Source of the DNA: Persicimonas caeni
GTDB lineage: Bacteria; Myxococcota_A; Bradymonadia; Bradymonadales; Bradymonadaceae
Direction of reading: 5' to 3'
Length of the DNA: 64,000 nt
NCBI RefSeq assembly: GCF_006517175.1
Contig: NZ_CP041186.1
Span: 7,743,501-7,807,500 of the forward strand
A program made the translations under genes and the position numbers. The notes below the pieces were generated by a model. The model did not search any database. It was not told the origin of the DNA and was given only the letters and a program-made list of their open reading frames with translations. This document shows positions 8,790 to 18,600 of this stretch, piece after piece. Every line of letters starts with the position of its first letter. Position 1 is the stretch's first letter.

Positions 8790-9373
8790 GCCTCCTCGTT
8801 GGATAGCTGTTCGCTGTAGCCCTGGGCGAAGCAGCGCCGGCAGCGCGCCTCATACCGCTCGTCGGAGCCCACCAGGACCTGCTGGGGGTTGGTCGCCAGC
8901 CGGTAGCTTCGGTGTGCGGGGTTGCCGCACTTGACGCAGATCGCGTGCAGTTTGGTCACGTACTCGGCGGCCGCCAGAAGCTGGGGCATCGGGCCGAACG
9001 GCTCGGCGCGATAGTCTTGGTCGAGCCCGGCGACGATCACCCGGCACTGCTTCTGAGCCATCTCGTTGCAGAACTCGATGACGTCGAGGTCGAAGAACTG
9101 GACCTCGTCGATCCCGATGACCTCGACGTGCGCGTCGAGCTGCTCACGCATCTCGCCGACATCGGCGACCGGGTAGCTCGGTAGCGCTTGTTTGCTGTGG
9201 CTGACGATCGACTCGGCGTCATACCGGTCGTCGATTTTCGGCTTGAAGATCTGCAGATTCTGACGCGCGTACTGGGCGCGTTTGAGCCGACGGATGAGCT
9301 CTTCGGTCTTCCCGGAGAACATCGGCCCGCAGATGACCTCGATCCAACCGACATCGCGAGGTTGAATAATCAT
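8786..9373 (-). CDS. tdk: Thymidine kinase (type II)
   Basis: Phosphorylates thymidine (and deoxyuridine) to the monophosphate. The P-loop GPMFSGKTEELIRR lies near the N-terminus, the Walker B/DEVQFFD segment in the middle, then the zinc site with two Cys pairs (CVKCGNPA and CRRC). Starting at ATG 9373 gives 195 residues, normal for TK. A TTG at 9403 would add ten residues but has no better ribosome-binding site. Its stop overlaps the upp start (ATGA). Together with hpt this forms a salvage cluster. Confidence 0.93.
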   Translation of the reverse strand: MIIQPRDVGWIEVICGPMFSGKTEELIRRLKRAQYARQNLQIFKPKIDDRYDAESIVSHSKQALPSYPVADVGEMREQLDAHVEVIGIDEVQFFDLDVIEFCNEMAQKQCRVIVAGLDQDYRAEPFGPMPQLLAAAEYVTKLHAICVKCGNPAHRSYRLATNPQQVLVGSDERYEARCRRCFAQGYSEQLSNEEA

Positions 9374-9503
9374 GTTCGGCGGCGCACGGAGGCGGGGGGA
9401 CAACTACACAAATTCGACGCGGCTGATCTTTAGTCGCCGAGTCGAATTGCTGCAAGGGTCGGAATAAAAAACGAGACTTTGTTGTCGGATGGGCCCCTCT
9501 GCT

Positions 9504-10130
9504 CTAGCCTTCCAACTCCGGGAAATACTTCAAGAGTAGCCCACCGACCTCGAGCCCGAGCGAAAGATCCCCTTTGATCTTGACCCGGTTCTCCAAGTCC
9601 TTGGGGCGCACGTCGCCGCGGGCGAGCTCCTCGCCCATCTCGAAGGTGGCGCCGATGCGCAGGCTGGGGGCGCCGGCCGGCATCTCGTAGTCGTTGAGGA
9701 TGAGGTGGACGACGATGGGCTGGTCGAGGTCGTCGGCGCTCAGGTCCAGGACGAATTCGCCATCGTAGCGCTCGAACTCGTCGAGAAACTCGCGGGTGAC
9801 CTTGCGTGGCACGTCGGTGTCGTTGGCGCGCTTTTCGGCGAGCTTGGCGACCTCGAGCACGTGGCGCTTGAAGTCTTCCCAGCGCGCTGCCTCCCCGGCG
9901 ACGGTGACCACCGGAAAGTCGATCATCTCGTCGGCCTCGACCTCGCAGCCGTCGGGGCGGAACTCGTAGGTGTACTTCTCGTCCGTGTCGGTCAGGTGGA
10001 CCGAGACGATGACGGGCGTGTCGTAGGCCGAGGCGAACAGTTCCCGGCGCGCCTCGAAGAGCGCGGGGACGTGCTCGAGGAAGAAGGTCTCGGTGTCGAC
10101 TCCGGGGGCCAGCGCGTCTTCGAGGTTCAT
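9504..10130 (-). CDS. Hypothetical protein, possibly SCP2-like
   Basis: 208-residue soluble acidic protein. Two beta-rich halves each carry a segment reminiscent of SCP2-type lipid-binding folds (for example VSVHLTDTDEKYTYEF followed by a hydrophobic turn and a Trp). The match is weak and the function is unknown. It starts three bases after the stop of a small lipoprotein gene, so both are probably cotranscribed with dapF further upstream. No signal peptide or membrane helix. Confidence 0.65.
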   Translation of the reverse strand: MNLEDALAPGVDTETFFLEHVPALFEARRELFASAYDTPVIVSVHLTDTDEKYTYEFRPDGCEVEADEMIDFPVVTVAGEAARWEDFKRHVLEVAKLAEKRANDTDVPRKVTREFLDEFERYDGEFVLDLSADDLDQPIVVHLILNDYEMPAGAPSLRIGATFEMGEELARGDVRPKDLENRVKIKGDLSLGLEVGGLLLKYFPELEG

Positions 10131-10133
10131 GGT

Positions 10134-10292
10134 CTAGTCTTTCTTCTTGAGGTTAATGGTCGACCAGAGCATCGCGCAGGTAATGCCCATAAAGAACATG
10201 TTGCCTGCGACCAGTGCGCGTCCGTCACACGCGCTCAGAGTCAACGCCACCAGAGCCAACGCCCACACTTTATACATCGTTCGTCCTGTCAT
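10134..10292 (-). CDS. Small putative lipoprotein
   Basis: 52 residues: MTGRTMYKVW start, a hydrophobic stretch, then the lipobox LTLSAC followed by DG. The mature part contains a second hydrophobic segment (MFFMGITCAML) and a basic end (NLKKKD). It may thus be a tiny lipoprotein with a second membrane-associated stretch. The start at ATG 10292 has AAGGA about seven bases upstream; ATG 10277 is the alternative. It lies between dapF and the 9504-10130 gene. Function unknown. Confidence 0.6.
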   Translation of the reverse strand: MTGRTMYKVWALALVALTLSACDGRALVAGNMFFMGITCAMLWSTINLKKKD

Positions 10293-10396
10293 CGCTCGTC
10301 CTTGACCGCTCTTGTCGCCACCCGTGGCGAATCTCGTGTCCACTGCCAATGCTTGCTCGTTTCTTACCTGCTGGTTCGTTGCTGATTGCAGACTTG

Positions 10397-11236
10397 TTAG
10401 CGTTGTGAAGTCAGCCAGTCGTCGGTGATTTCGCCGCAAAAGACGTACTCGACCGGTCCCGTCATCCAGACGACGCCGTCGCGAAGCTCGATGCGCAACA
10501 CGCCGCCGGGAAGTTCGACCTCGACGGGGGCGTCGGCGTGGCAAAGACCGGCGTCGATGGCAGCCACGGCCGCGGCGCAAGCGCCTGTGCCGCATGCCTG
10601 GGTGCGCCCCACGCCGCGCTCGTAGACGTCGACGCGAATCGCCTGCGGGCCGGTCTGCTCGACGAACTCGACGTTGACACCCTCGGGAAACTCGGGGTGT
10701 GCTGCGTTGAGTAGCTCGCCGATCGCATCGATGGTCTCGATGGGGGCTGCCTGAAAGGTCACCGCGTGCGGGTTTCCCATGTCGACCTTGACCAATTCGG
10801 CTGTGAACCCGTCGTGGTCGACATGTGCCGGCTCGGCATCGAGCTTGGCCTCGCCCATTTCGACGGCGACCTGCCAGGTGCCTGCGCCCTGCTCTTCTAC
10901 GCGACACGGGCGCGGCCCGGCGTCAGACACGATGGTGAGCGCGTCGGCACAGAAACCTTCGACTTGCACCAGGTGGCGCACCACGCAGCGCACGCCGTTT
11001 CCACACATTTCGGGGCGCGAGCCATCGCGGTTAAAGATGACCATGCGCGCCTGAGCGTCTTCGAACTCGGAGAGCACGAGCACGCCGTCGGCGCCGACGC
11101 CGCGGTTGCGGTCGCACAGCGCCTCGACATGGGCTTCGACGTCGGGGGCGTCGGCTTCGCGCACCACGACAAAGTCGTTGCCAAGACCGTGGTATTTGAA
11201 GATCGGAAAGGACTTCACCGGTGGAAAACGGCTCAC
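10397..11236 (-). CDS. dapF: Diaminopimelate epimerase
   Basis: Interconverts LL- and meso-diaminopimelate for lysine and peptidoglycan synthesis. 279 residues, typical. Both catalytic cysteines are present, in MCGNGVRC and in QACGTGACA. The N-terminal signature KYHGLGNDF is intact. A small lipoprotein gene and an unknown gene follow closely on the same strand. Upstream (11237-11354) is a short intergenic stretch before the PilZ gene. The start at 11236 places the HGLGND motif at the normal distance from the N-terminus. Confidence 0.96.
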   Translation of the reverse strand: MSRFPPVKSFPIFKYHGLGNDFVVVREADAPDVEAHVEALCDRNRGVGADGVLVLSEFEDAQARMVIFNRDGSRPEMCGNGVRCVVRHLVQVEGFCADALTIVSDAGPRPCRVEEQGAGTWQVAVEMGEAKLDAEPAHVDHDGFTAELVKVDMGNPHAVTFQAAPIETIDAIGELLNAAHPEFPEGVNVEFVEQTGPQAIRVDVYERGVGRTQACGTGACAAAVAAIDAGLCHADAPVEVELPGGVLRIELRDGVVWMTGPVEYVFCGEITDDWLTSQR

Positions 11237-11354
11237 TTCTACAACGCGTGTGTTTTAACGGCCCACTTCATATGCCGGACGTGCCAAAAACTCAACCCAA
11301 AAGGCGCATTTAGCCGGGAAAAACCCCGGACCGAGGCGCCGCCGGGTCGCGCGG

Positions 11355-11750
11355 CTAAGCTCCGGCGACCACTGCACACAGTTCGTGCCAGGTCTCTTCT
11401 TCGGTGTCGACGAACTCGTATCCCATGCCGGGTCGAAGGTCGGCACCGGCGAACATATCATCGTCCTGAGGCTCTTCGACGCGTGCGACGCGCGCCCGAA
11501 TGCGAAAGATCCCCTTGTCCTCGACACCGAAGATGAGCGTGTGCTCCTCGCCGATCTCGAAGAGGAAGTCCGAGCGCACAAAGATGCCCGTGGGGCTGAT
11601 ATCGACGCTGTCGAGCGGGATCTCCCAGCCCTCGCTGTCCTGGACGACGACGTTCGTCTCCAGTTCGCGCCGGTTGTAGCGGCGAAGCCCAGCGAAGGAG
11701 GGCTTGGCTTGCGGCGAGCGTCGAATATGCGTGTAGGGTGAGCCGAACAT
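11355..11750 (-). CDS. PilZ domain protein (c-di-GMP binding)
   Basis: 131 residues, one PilZ domain. The c-di-GMP-binding signature is intact: RRYNRREL (RxxxR type) near residue 23 and DISPTG about 25 residues later. Such proteins bind cyclic di-GMP and control motility, secretion or polysaccharide. I chose ATG 11750 because GGAGG lies four bases upstream; the longer in-frame starts have no ribosome-binding site. About 230 bp separate it from the acyl-CoA ligase gene upstream, enough room for its own promoter. Partners unknown. Confidence 0.85.
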   Translation of the reverse strand: MFGSPYTHIRRSPQAKPSFAGLRRYNRRELETNVVVQDSEGWEIPLDSVDISPTGIFVRSDFLFEIGEEHTLIFGVEDKGIFRIRARVARVEEPQDDDMFAGADLRPGMGYEFVDTEEETWHELCAVVAGA

Positions 11751-11980
11751 GGGGACCTCCGTATCCATTCGAGCGGTGCGACGTCCGTGTCGCGTCAATT
11801 TCAAACAGCCAATGATGTTCACGTGGGTTGCCCGAGAGAGCCGACAGGCGGCGCACGTCCTTGTGCGCCCTTTGCCATCCTTGGCAAGCCTGCCGACTCT
11901 TTCTCGCGATGCTTTCAAGCGGTTCTAAGCAACGCCTCGGTGCAATACCTACATCCACCGTACATCACGTTGGAGGGCCG

Positions 11981-13861
11981 TCAAATTTTTTGGGGCGGGG
12001 CCTGAGCGGGCTTGTAGAGGGTATCGACCACGTCACGGTACTTCTGGAGGACGGCGCGGCGGCGCACTTTGCCTGTCGGGGTGAGCTCGCCAGCTTCGGC
12101 GCTGAGAGGCTCGGGGAGGATGTGAAATCGACGCACGGTCTCGAAGTGAGGGAGCGCCTCGTTCAGTTTGGCGATCTCGCGAGCGACCTGCTCGCGGATT
12201 TGAGGGTGGTCGGCGAGCTCGGCGCGCGTCTCGAAGCTGATGCCGTGCTGGATGGCCCAGGTCTCAGCGGTCTCGTCGAGGGTGATCATGGCGGAGATGA
12301 ACGGCCGGTCGTCGCCGCAGATGACGGCCTGGTGGATGAACTGGCACTCGTTCAGACGAGTCTCGAGCTGTTCGGGAGCGACGTTCTTACCGCCGGAGGT
12401 CACGATGAGGTGCTTCTTGCGCCCCGTAATGTAGAGGAAGCCGTCGCGATCGAAGCGGCCGAGGTCGCCGGTGTGGAACCACCCCTCCTCGGCGTCGACT
12501 GCAGCCGCGGTCTGGTCTTCGAGGCCGTGGTACCGGCGCATGACCATTGGCCCGCGCACGAGCACCTCGCCGTCCTCGGCGATCGTCAGGTCGACACCCG
12601 GCAGCGGCTTTCCGACACTGCCGAAGCGAAAGTCGTCAGGCAGGTTGAGCGTGGAAACCGCCGCGGTCTCCGTCAACCCGTAGCCCTCCAAGATGAGGAT
12701 GCCGGCGGCGTGAAAGAATTCGGCGAGGTCGGCGCGAAGCGGCGCGCCGCCGCAGAACAGAAAGCGCACGTTGCCGCCGAACAACTCTCGAATCCGGTCG
12801 AAGACGACCGTGCGGTACAGCTTGTCTTCCAGTCGGTCGAGCGGGCCGAGCGCCCTGCCCTGCTGACGCAGGCGGCTAAACTCCTTGCCGCGGCGCATCG
12901 CCCGCTCGAACAGCGAGCTGTCCGGGCCGGCCATGCGGTCACGCTCCGAGAGAAGCTGGGCGTGAATCTTCTCGAAGATTCGCGGCACCCCGGCGAAAAA
13001 GGTCGGGCGCACCTCCCGAAGGTTGGTGACGACCGACGGCAGGTTCTCGGCGAACGCCGTTTGCACGCCCGTTCCAATGGCCGCCAAAAAGAGCATTTTC
13101 GCGAAGATATGAGCCAGGGGTAAAAAGAGGAGCTGGCGATCGTCGGGGGTGAGCACCCCCAGTTGAGCGATGGCATCGACCTCGGCGGCGAGGCTCGCGT
13201 GGGTATGCTCGACCCCTTTGGGGGTGCCGGCGGTACCCGAAGTGTAGATAATCGTCGCCAGGTCCGCGGCGTCGACGCCCTGGCGTCGGTCGGCCACGTA
13301 GCGATGGTCCTCGGCCACACGTCGCCGCCCGACGGCTGCGAGCGCATCGAAACTCGCGATCCAGTCGTCGTCTGCGTCGATGACCTCCTCGAGCCGCACC
13401 TGTCGCCTGCCCTTCCAGTCCGGATTGGCCAGCACGGCGGCGTGGTCGAGGTAGACGACATGTCGTAGGCAAGAGAGCGCCTCGCGCATCTGGACCAGCT
13501 TGTCGAGCTGGCTCGGATCTTGGACGAAGGCCACCTGCGCCTGGCTGTCGCGAATGATGTGGGCGCATTGCTCGGGGAGCGTCGACGGGTAAATCGGCAC
13601 GATCACGGCCCCCGTCATGGCCACCGCCATATCGATCCACACCCACTCGATGCGCGTGTCGGAGAGCACGCATATGCGGTCACCCGGCTCGACGCCCAGG
13701 TCGATGAGTCCGGCGGCGAGACGCTCGGTCTGCTCCCACCACTCCTTCCATGACTGCTCTTCCCACTCGCCGTTTTGCTTGTGGAGCAGCGCTGCGCGCG
13801 GTCCGAATTCGTTGACCCTGCGTTTGAACAGCTCGAGAATGGTCTCAGTCATCTTTTTCAT
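11981..13861 (-). CDS. Long-chain fatty-acid--CoA ligase (AMP-forming, FadD15-like)
   Basis: 626 residues. It activates fatty acids through an acyl-adenylate to acyl-CoA. Motifs: AMP-binding P-loop TIIYTSGTAGTPKG (about residue 203), YGLTETAA, then the hinge TGDLGRFDRDGFLYITGRKK. The length and the inserted region between these motifs fit the long-chain (FadD15/ACSL) branch rather than short-chain synthetases. The start may be ATG 13861 or ATG 13852; GAGGA is better spaced for the second. It is preceded by a terminator (13875-13902), so it has its own promoter or depends on read-through. Confidence 0.9.
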   Translation of the reverse strand: MKKMTETILELFKRRVNEFGPRAALLHKQNGEWEEQSWKEWWEQTERLAAGLIDLGVEPGDRICVLSDTRIEWVWIDMAVAMTGAVIVPIYPSTLPEQCAHIIRDSQAQVAFVQDPSQLDKLVQMREALSCLRHVVYLDHAAVLANPDWKGRRQVRLEEVIDADDDWIASFDALAAVGRRRVAEDHRYVADRRQGVDAADLATIIYTSGTAGTPKGVEHTHASLAAEVDAIAQLGVLTPDDRQLLFLPLAHIFAKMLFLAAIGTGVQTAFAENLPSVVTNLREVRPTFFAGVPRIFEKIHAQLLSERDRMAGPDSSLFERAMRRGKEFSRLRQQGRALGPLDRLEDKLYRTVVFDRIRELFGGNVRFLFCGGAPLRADLAEFFHAAGILILEGYGLTETAAVSTLNLPDDFRFGSVGKPLPGVDLTIAEDGEVLVRGPMVMRRYHGLEDQTAAAVDAEEGWFHTGDLGRFDRDGFLYITGRKKHLIVTSGGKNVAPEQLETRLNECQFIHQAVICGDDRPFISAMITLDETAETWAIQHGISFETRAELADHPQIREQVAREIAKLNEALPHFETVRRFHILPEPLSAEAGELTPTGKVRRRAVLQKYRDVVDTLYKPAQAPPQKI

Positions 13862-13874
13862 TCCTCACAAACAA

Positions 13875-13902
13875 AGACCCACGCCAGTTACGACGTGGGT
13901 CT
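13875..13902 (-). terminator. Intrinsic terminator between the Pro-rich membrane protein gene and the acyl-CoA ligase
   Basis: Perfect 9-bp stem AGACCCACG / CGTGGGTCT with a 10-nt loop. Read on the minus strand it is followed by TTTGTTTG. It terminates the upstream minus-strand gene (13939-15225). Confidence 0.7.
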
Positions 13903-13938
13903 CGATCTTGCGGCTCGGGCAGGTATACCCGGTCGAGT

Positions 13939-15225
13939 TTAGAAGTTGAGCAACGGCGCCGAATCTTGCGAGCCGAGCTCTTTGAGCTTCGTCATCATGG
14001 TACCGCGGTAGTTCTCGAACTTCAGCAACTGGCGCTGGATACGCGCCACGCGCTGCTGGTAGCGCTTCAGCGCATTCGGGCCGCCGGTGTCGAGGATGTC
14101 TCCCTTGGGCAGCGGCAAGATGCCCTGAATGTTGGTCTTCACGGTGCGGTCGCTGTTGAGCAGCTCGACCTCGATTTTGCCGTCATCGTCCTTTTCGAGC
14201 TCCGAAACGGTCACCAGGCGCCCCTGCTTGGGCATGTAGTCTTCGCTGCCGCTGCGCTGGGCCAGGTGGTCGTAGTCAAAGAGCACCGCGAAGCGGTCCT
14301 TCTTGACGACTTCGTTGCCCTTGACCAACTGCTCGAGCTCTTTCTTGTCGGCCTTGGTCGCCTTGGCGTGCTCGTCGAGCATCTGCTCGAGCATGCTGGC
14401 GTCGACGGTGTAGCTCGTCACGTAGTCGATGATTTCCGGGCCGAGGAGCAGGCGGTTGCCGCCCAAAAGGTTGCCGTCGGGGGCAATCTCGAGGTCGGCG
14501 AGCTTTTGGTTGAGCTCGTAATCGGGCTCGGTCGGCTTGAACTGACCAATCAGCTTCTTGGCCTCGTCGAGGGTAGCCACCTTGGGCTTGAGCGCCTCGT
14601 GAATCCGTGCCGCGTCGTCACTGCGCGCGTTGTAGATCTCGCGGTTCTGCATCGAACTCGATGCGACCCAGCCGAAGATCACGCCGACGAGCAGCAGGCC
14701 AACCATCAGAATGACGGTGGCCGGCGAGAACGTCGAGCCACCGGCGGCCTTGAGATCTTCGTCGTCCAGCTGGATATCAGCCGCGGGTTTCCGCGAGGCA
14801 GTCGAGCTGCTCGAAGTCGCGGACGAAGACGTCGACGGACCCGACGGCTGGGAAGGCTTCGACGGTTGCGGTCGCTGCGCGGCGGGTTGAGCCGAACGCG
14901 GCGGCGCCGACTGCGCGCCGGGAGGCGGCCCCTGTGAGCCAGGAGGCGGGCCGGATGCCCCGGGGGGCGGCCCAGCCTGGGGGCCGCCGTGCGGCGGGCC
15001 TGCCTGAGCGGGTCCACCTTGCGCTGGGCCGGCCTGCGCCGGACCAGCAGGTCCCGGGCCGTCGGCCGGCGTCTGCGACCCCGGCGCGGCTGCCGCCGGA
15101 CCGCCTTGCGGCTGACCCGGCGCCGGTTGCGCCTCTTCGGTTTCTTTGGCCGCGCCCTGCTTTTTCAAGCCGAGGCGCGCCTTCAGGTCAGAAAGATCTG
15201 GCTTATTCTTGCCCTGTGCCAACAA
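13939..15225 (-). CDS. Pro/Gly-rich single-pass membrane protein of unknown function
   Basis: 428 residues. The N-terminus (1-30) is basic and helical, followed by about 100 residues rich in Pro, Gly, Gln and Ala (disordered), a Ser-rich linker, and a transmembrane helix near residues 172-192 (VILMVGLLLVGVIFGWVAS). The C-terminal part (about 240 residues) is probably periplasmic and has a heptad-like helical end (LKRYQQRVARIQRQLLKFEN). Translation starts at TTG 15225 or TTG 15222, both just after GAGGAGG; the second has better spacing. The layout resembles the pseudokinase protein at 900-2954 (Pro-rich head, one helix, envelope domain). No enzyme motif. Confidence 0.75.
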   Translation of the reverse strand: MLAQGKNKPDLSDLKARLGLKKQGAAKETEEAQPAPGQPQGGPAAAAPGSQTPADGPGPAGPAQAGPAQGGPAQAGPPHGGPQAGPPPGASGPPPGSQGPPPGAQSAPPRSAQPAAQRPQPSKPSQPSGPSTSSSATSSSSTASRKPAADIQLDDEDLKAAGGSTFSPATVILMVGLLLVGVIFGWVASSSMQNREIYNARSDDAARIHEALKPKVATLDEAKKLIGQFKPTEPDYELNQKLADLEIAPDGNLLGGNRLLLGPEIIDYVTSYTVDASMLEQMLDEHAKATKADKKELEQLVKGNEVVKKDRFAVLFDYDHLAQRSGSEDYMPKQGRLVTVSELEKDDDGKIEVELLNSDRTVKTNIQGILPLPKGDILDTGGPNALKRYQQRVARIQRQLLKFENYRGTMMTKLKELGSQDSAPLLNF

Positions 15226-15608
15226 GTCCTCCTCAAGCCGTCGTCATTACGCCGAAAAACCGGCGTTTTGAGACTTTCGCGGGTGCCGCGAATTACGGTT
15301 GTTTCAGCTAGGAATGTCCGCTACAAGCTATCGCAGCCCGCGCTCGTGCGTCAAGCTATCTTGGGCCCAAGCTGGCTGGTCGGGTCACCGAGTGGCGCAC
15401 CCTGCTTCAGGGACCCTCATGCGTCGTTTTCACCCACAGAATTTGTACTTGCGGCGGGGTTGCTTGCATTAGCAAGCGGCTTTTATAAGTATCTTAACGC
15501 TTATAGATATTTCGGGCGCTTGTGCCCACACGCTGTTTGGCGGAAAATCCGTCATCGGTAGACCGATTAGTAGTGTGCTTGTCGCACGATTTTACGATGA
15601 GGCATTTG
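15226..15608. other. Divergent intergenic region
   Basis: 383 bp between two divergently transcribed genes, so promoters in both directions are expected. The right half (about 15480-15515) is unusually AT-rich for this genome. It contains a small hairpin, GCTTGC-ATTA-GCAAGC (15462-15477), followed by GGCTTTT. No gene or RNA was recognised. Confidence 0.5.
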
Positions 15609-18600
15609 ATGACGAAGGTACGAGCGATGTTGCTCGTGTTGCTGTTGCTTCCGCTCGCCCTGGTGAGCACGAGTTGTGGCGGCGACGACGGGGAGAAGAC
15701 GGCCGAGGTCGAAATCACGTCCATCGAGCCGGCAAGCTCCTATCCGGGCGTCGAGACGGCGATCAGCTTCACGATCACCCCCGGCGAAGGCACCAGTGCC
15801 AGTGAGTTGAGCTGGACGGTCGATTTTGGCGACAACCAAACGGCCTCGGGCGAAGAACTCGAAGACACGGTCACCCATGTCTACGAAAACTCGGGGCAGT
15901 ACCGCGTCGAAGTCGTCGCTCTGGCCGGCGGGTCCGAGGTTGGCAGCGCCACATCTACGGTGCGCGTGCTCGCGCCGGTCGACCTGGCCATAAGCGAGAC
16001 ACGCGGTTCGCCGGCGAACGTGCAAACCGGTGACACCCTGACGGTCTCCTTCGAGGTGGCCAACCAAGTCGCCGGCGCCGTCGAGTCTCCTTTCGATGTC
16101 TCCGTCTATCTTTCTCCCTCGGCCAGCGTGACGGTCGATGACCTCGAGGGTTTGCCCCTTTTGGCGACCACCACGGTATCCGCCTCCCAAGAGGGTGAGC
16201 CGGTCATCGCTGCCGGTGAGTCCGTCAGCGCGGGCTTGTCCGCCGAGGTTCCCTCCGACGTGAGCAGCGGCGATTATCACCTCGTCAGCTGGATCAACCC
16301 CGAGGGCCAGCTCGCCGATTCGGAGCCGGGCAACAACCTCGACGTCGCCCAGGGCATCGTTCGCGTGGAGAACCCCGACGAAGTGCTCCCCGACCTCGCC
16401 GTCACCGACGTTCTTATCATTCCCGACCGCGCCTTCCCGACGCTCAACCAATTGACTCGGAGCTTTACGGTCGCCAACCGCGGCAACGTCGAGGCCTTCG
16501 ACGTCGTCGCCAAGGTATGGTTGTCGCAAGGCGACGCCGAGCTCGACGAAAGCTCCGACATGCTGCTCGAAAAGACCGACCCGTTCAACGTTCCGCCGAA
16601 TGACAAAGTCGTCTTCGATCCCGAGGAGTTCGTCCTCGACAACGAAATCGCGCCGACACCGGGCGAAGAGCTCGAGGTCTACATGATCGTCGAAGTCGCC
16701 ATTCAGGGCGACTCGACCGAGGCGAACCTCGACAACAACGTGGGCGCCTCGCCCAACCCGACGGTCGTCTCCGACGAGCGCGTCGACGGCACCGACATCG
16801 TGGTGCGCGACTTCAGCGTCACGCCCAACAGCACGTTCCTCGACGGTACCCTCGAGGCGACCCTCGTCGTGGCCAATGAAGGCACCCTCGACGCGAGTTC
16901 ATTCTTCTGCGGCATCTACCTGGGTGATGAGCCGGCGGTGAACACCGACTTGGACCCGCGACTGAGCAACATCAACATCAGCGGCATCGACAGCGACACC
17001 GAGCAGACCATCGAGCAGAGCTTCGTGGTGCCGGCGCTGTATGACCCGGGCACCTACTACATGTACGTGGTCTGCGACCCGCTCGGCGCGCTGTCCGAGC
17101 CGTACCGCAGCAATAACCAGAAGGTGTACCTCGAGCCGGTGACCATCACCGACGAGGCCGACGTCGACCTGTATGTCGACTCGCTGACGGTGCCCTCCAC
17201 CGCCAACGAAGGCGACACGGTCGACCTGACGGCGACGATCTGCGTGTCGGGCTCGAACCCGTCGGGCACCACTCGCGGCCGACTGTGGCGAAGCCCCAAC
17301 GCGGCGCCCGACTTCACCGAAGACCCCATCGCTGAGTTCGACATTCCGAATATCAACCCGGGAGGCTGCGAGGACGTCACCATTCAGACAGACGCTTCGT
17401 GTGCAGACTTCGTCGCCGAGTACGGCTACGCCATCGAGGTCGACTACCAAGACCGGCTCCCCGAGTCCGACGAGGACAATAACACCGCCACCGGCAGCAA
17501 CCTGCTCGACGTGAGCGGCGAATTCTGCTCGTGCACCGCCGACGCCTATGCCAACGACGCCTCCAACCAGCCGCTGCCCCTGACCGCGGGCCAGTTCTCC
17601 GACGCAGTGTGTGACCCGGAGATCTGCGACTGGTACGCCGCCGACTTGCAGCAAAACGAAAGCCTGCTGGTGACGACGACCTTCGACGCCAACCAGGGCC
17701 AGCTCGAGACGCGCCTGTACGATTCGAGCGGCAGCAACGAGCTCGACAGCAGCGTGGCCGACGGACGCCAAGAGGTCGCCACCTTCTTGGTGCCCAGCGC
17801 GGGCCGCTATCTGTTCAAGGTGTGCGGCGAGACGCCCGACATCCAGAATCTGTACGACGTCGACGTCGAGATTTTGTCGCCCTCACCGGGCGTCGACGTC
17901 TTGCCCCGCGAGCTCGAGGTGCCCCAGCGCGACTCGTTCTCGATTGGCGCCCAGCTCGACATCTCGTTCCGCGTCTACAACATCGGCCAAACGGCCACCT
18001 CGGGCGCCTTCGACGCCAACCTCGTGATCAGCCCGAACGACGTGATTGGTGACGGTGACGACATCCCGCTGCAGCCCACCTCGGTGAGCGTAAGCCAGGT
18101 CTCGGGCGGCGGCAGCAAAGACGTCAGCGCCACGGTCGAGATTCCGACCTCGGTCAACGACGGCGACTACTATATCGGCGTGCAGCTCGATATCGCCGAC
18201 GGTGACACGACCAACAACGCGGTCGCCTCGAAGATGATCACCGTCGAGACGCTGTGCTACGACCCGCTCGAGCCCAATGACAGCTTCGCCGACGCGCCAT
18301 CGATGAGCGCTGGCTCGTACAGCAACCTGACGGCTTGCACTGCGGCCGACGACTACTACAAGCTGTGCGTCCAGAACGGTAAGAAGTTCACCCTCCGCGC
18401 CGACTTCTTCGACTCACAGGGCGACATCGACATCGAGCTATTCGACCAGCAGCGCCAGATCATCGACAGCTCGGCCAACTCCGGCGTCGATTCCGAGTCG
18501 GTGTCGGTCGACTATGTCAACGGCGACCAGTGCTACTACGCCCGCGTCTACCTGTTGACGCTGCAGCAAGACCTGCAGACTAGCTACGACATGAGCATCA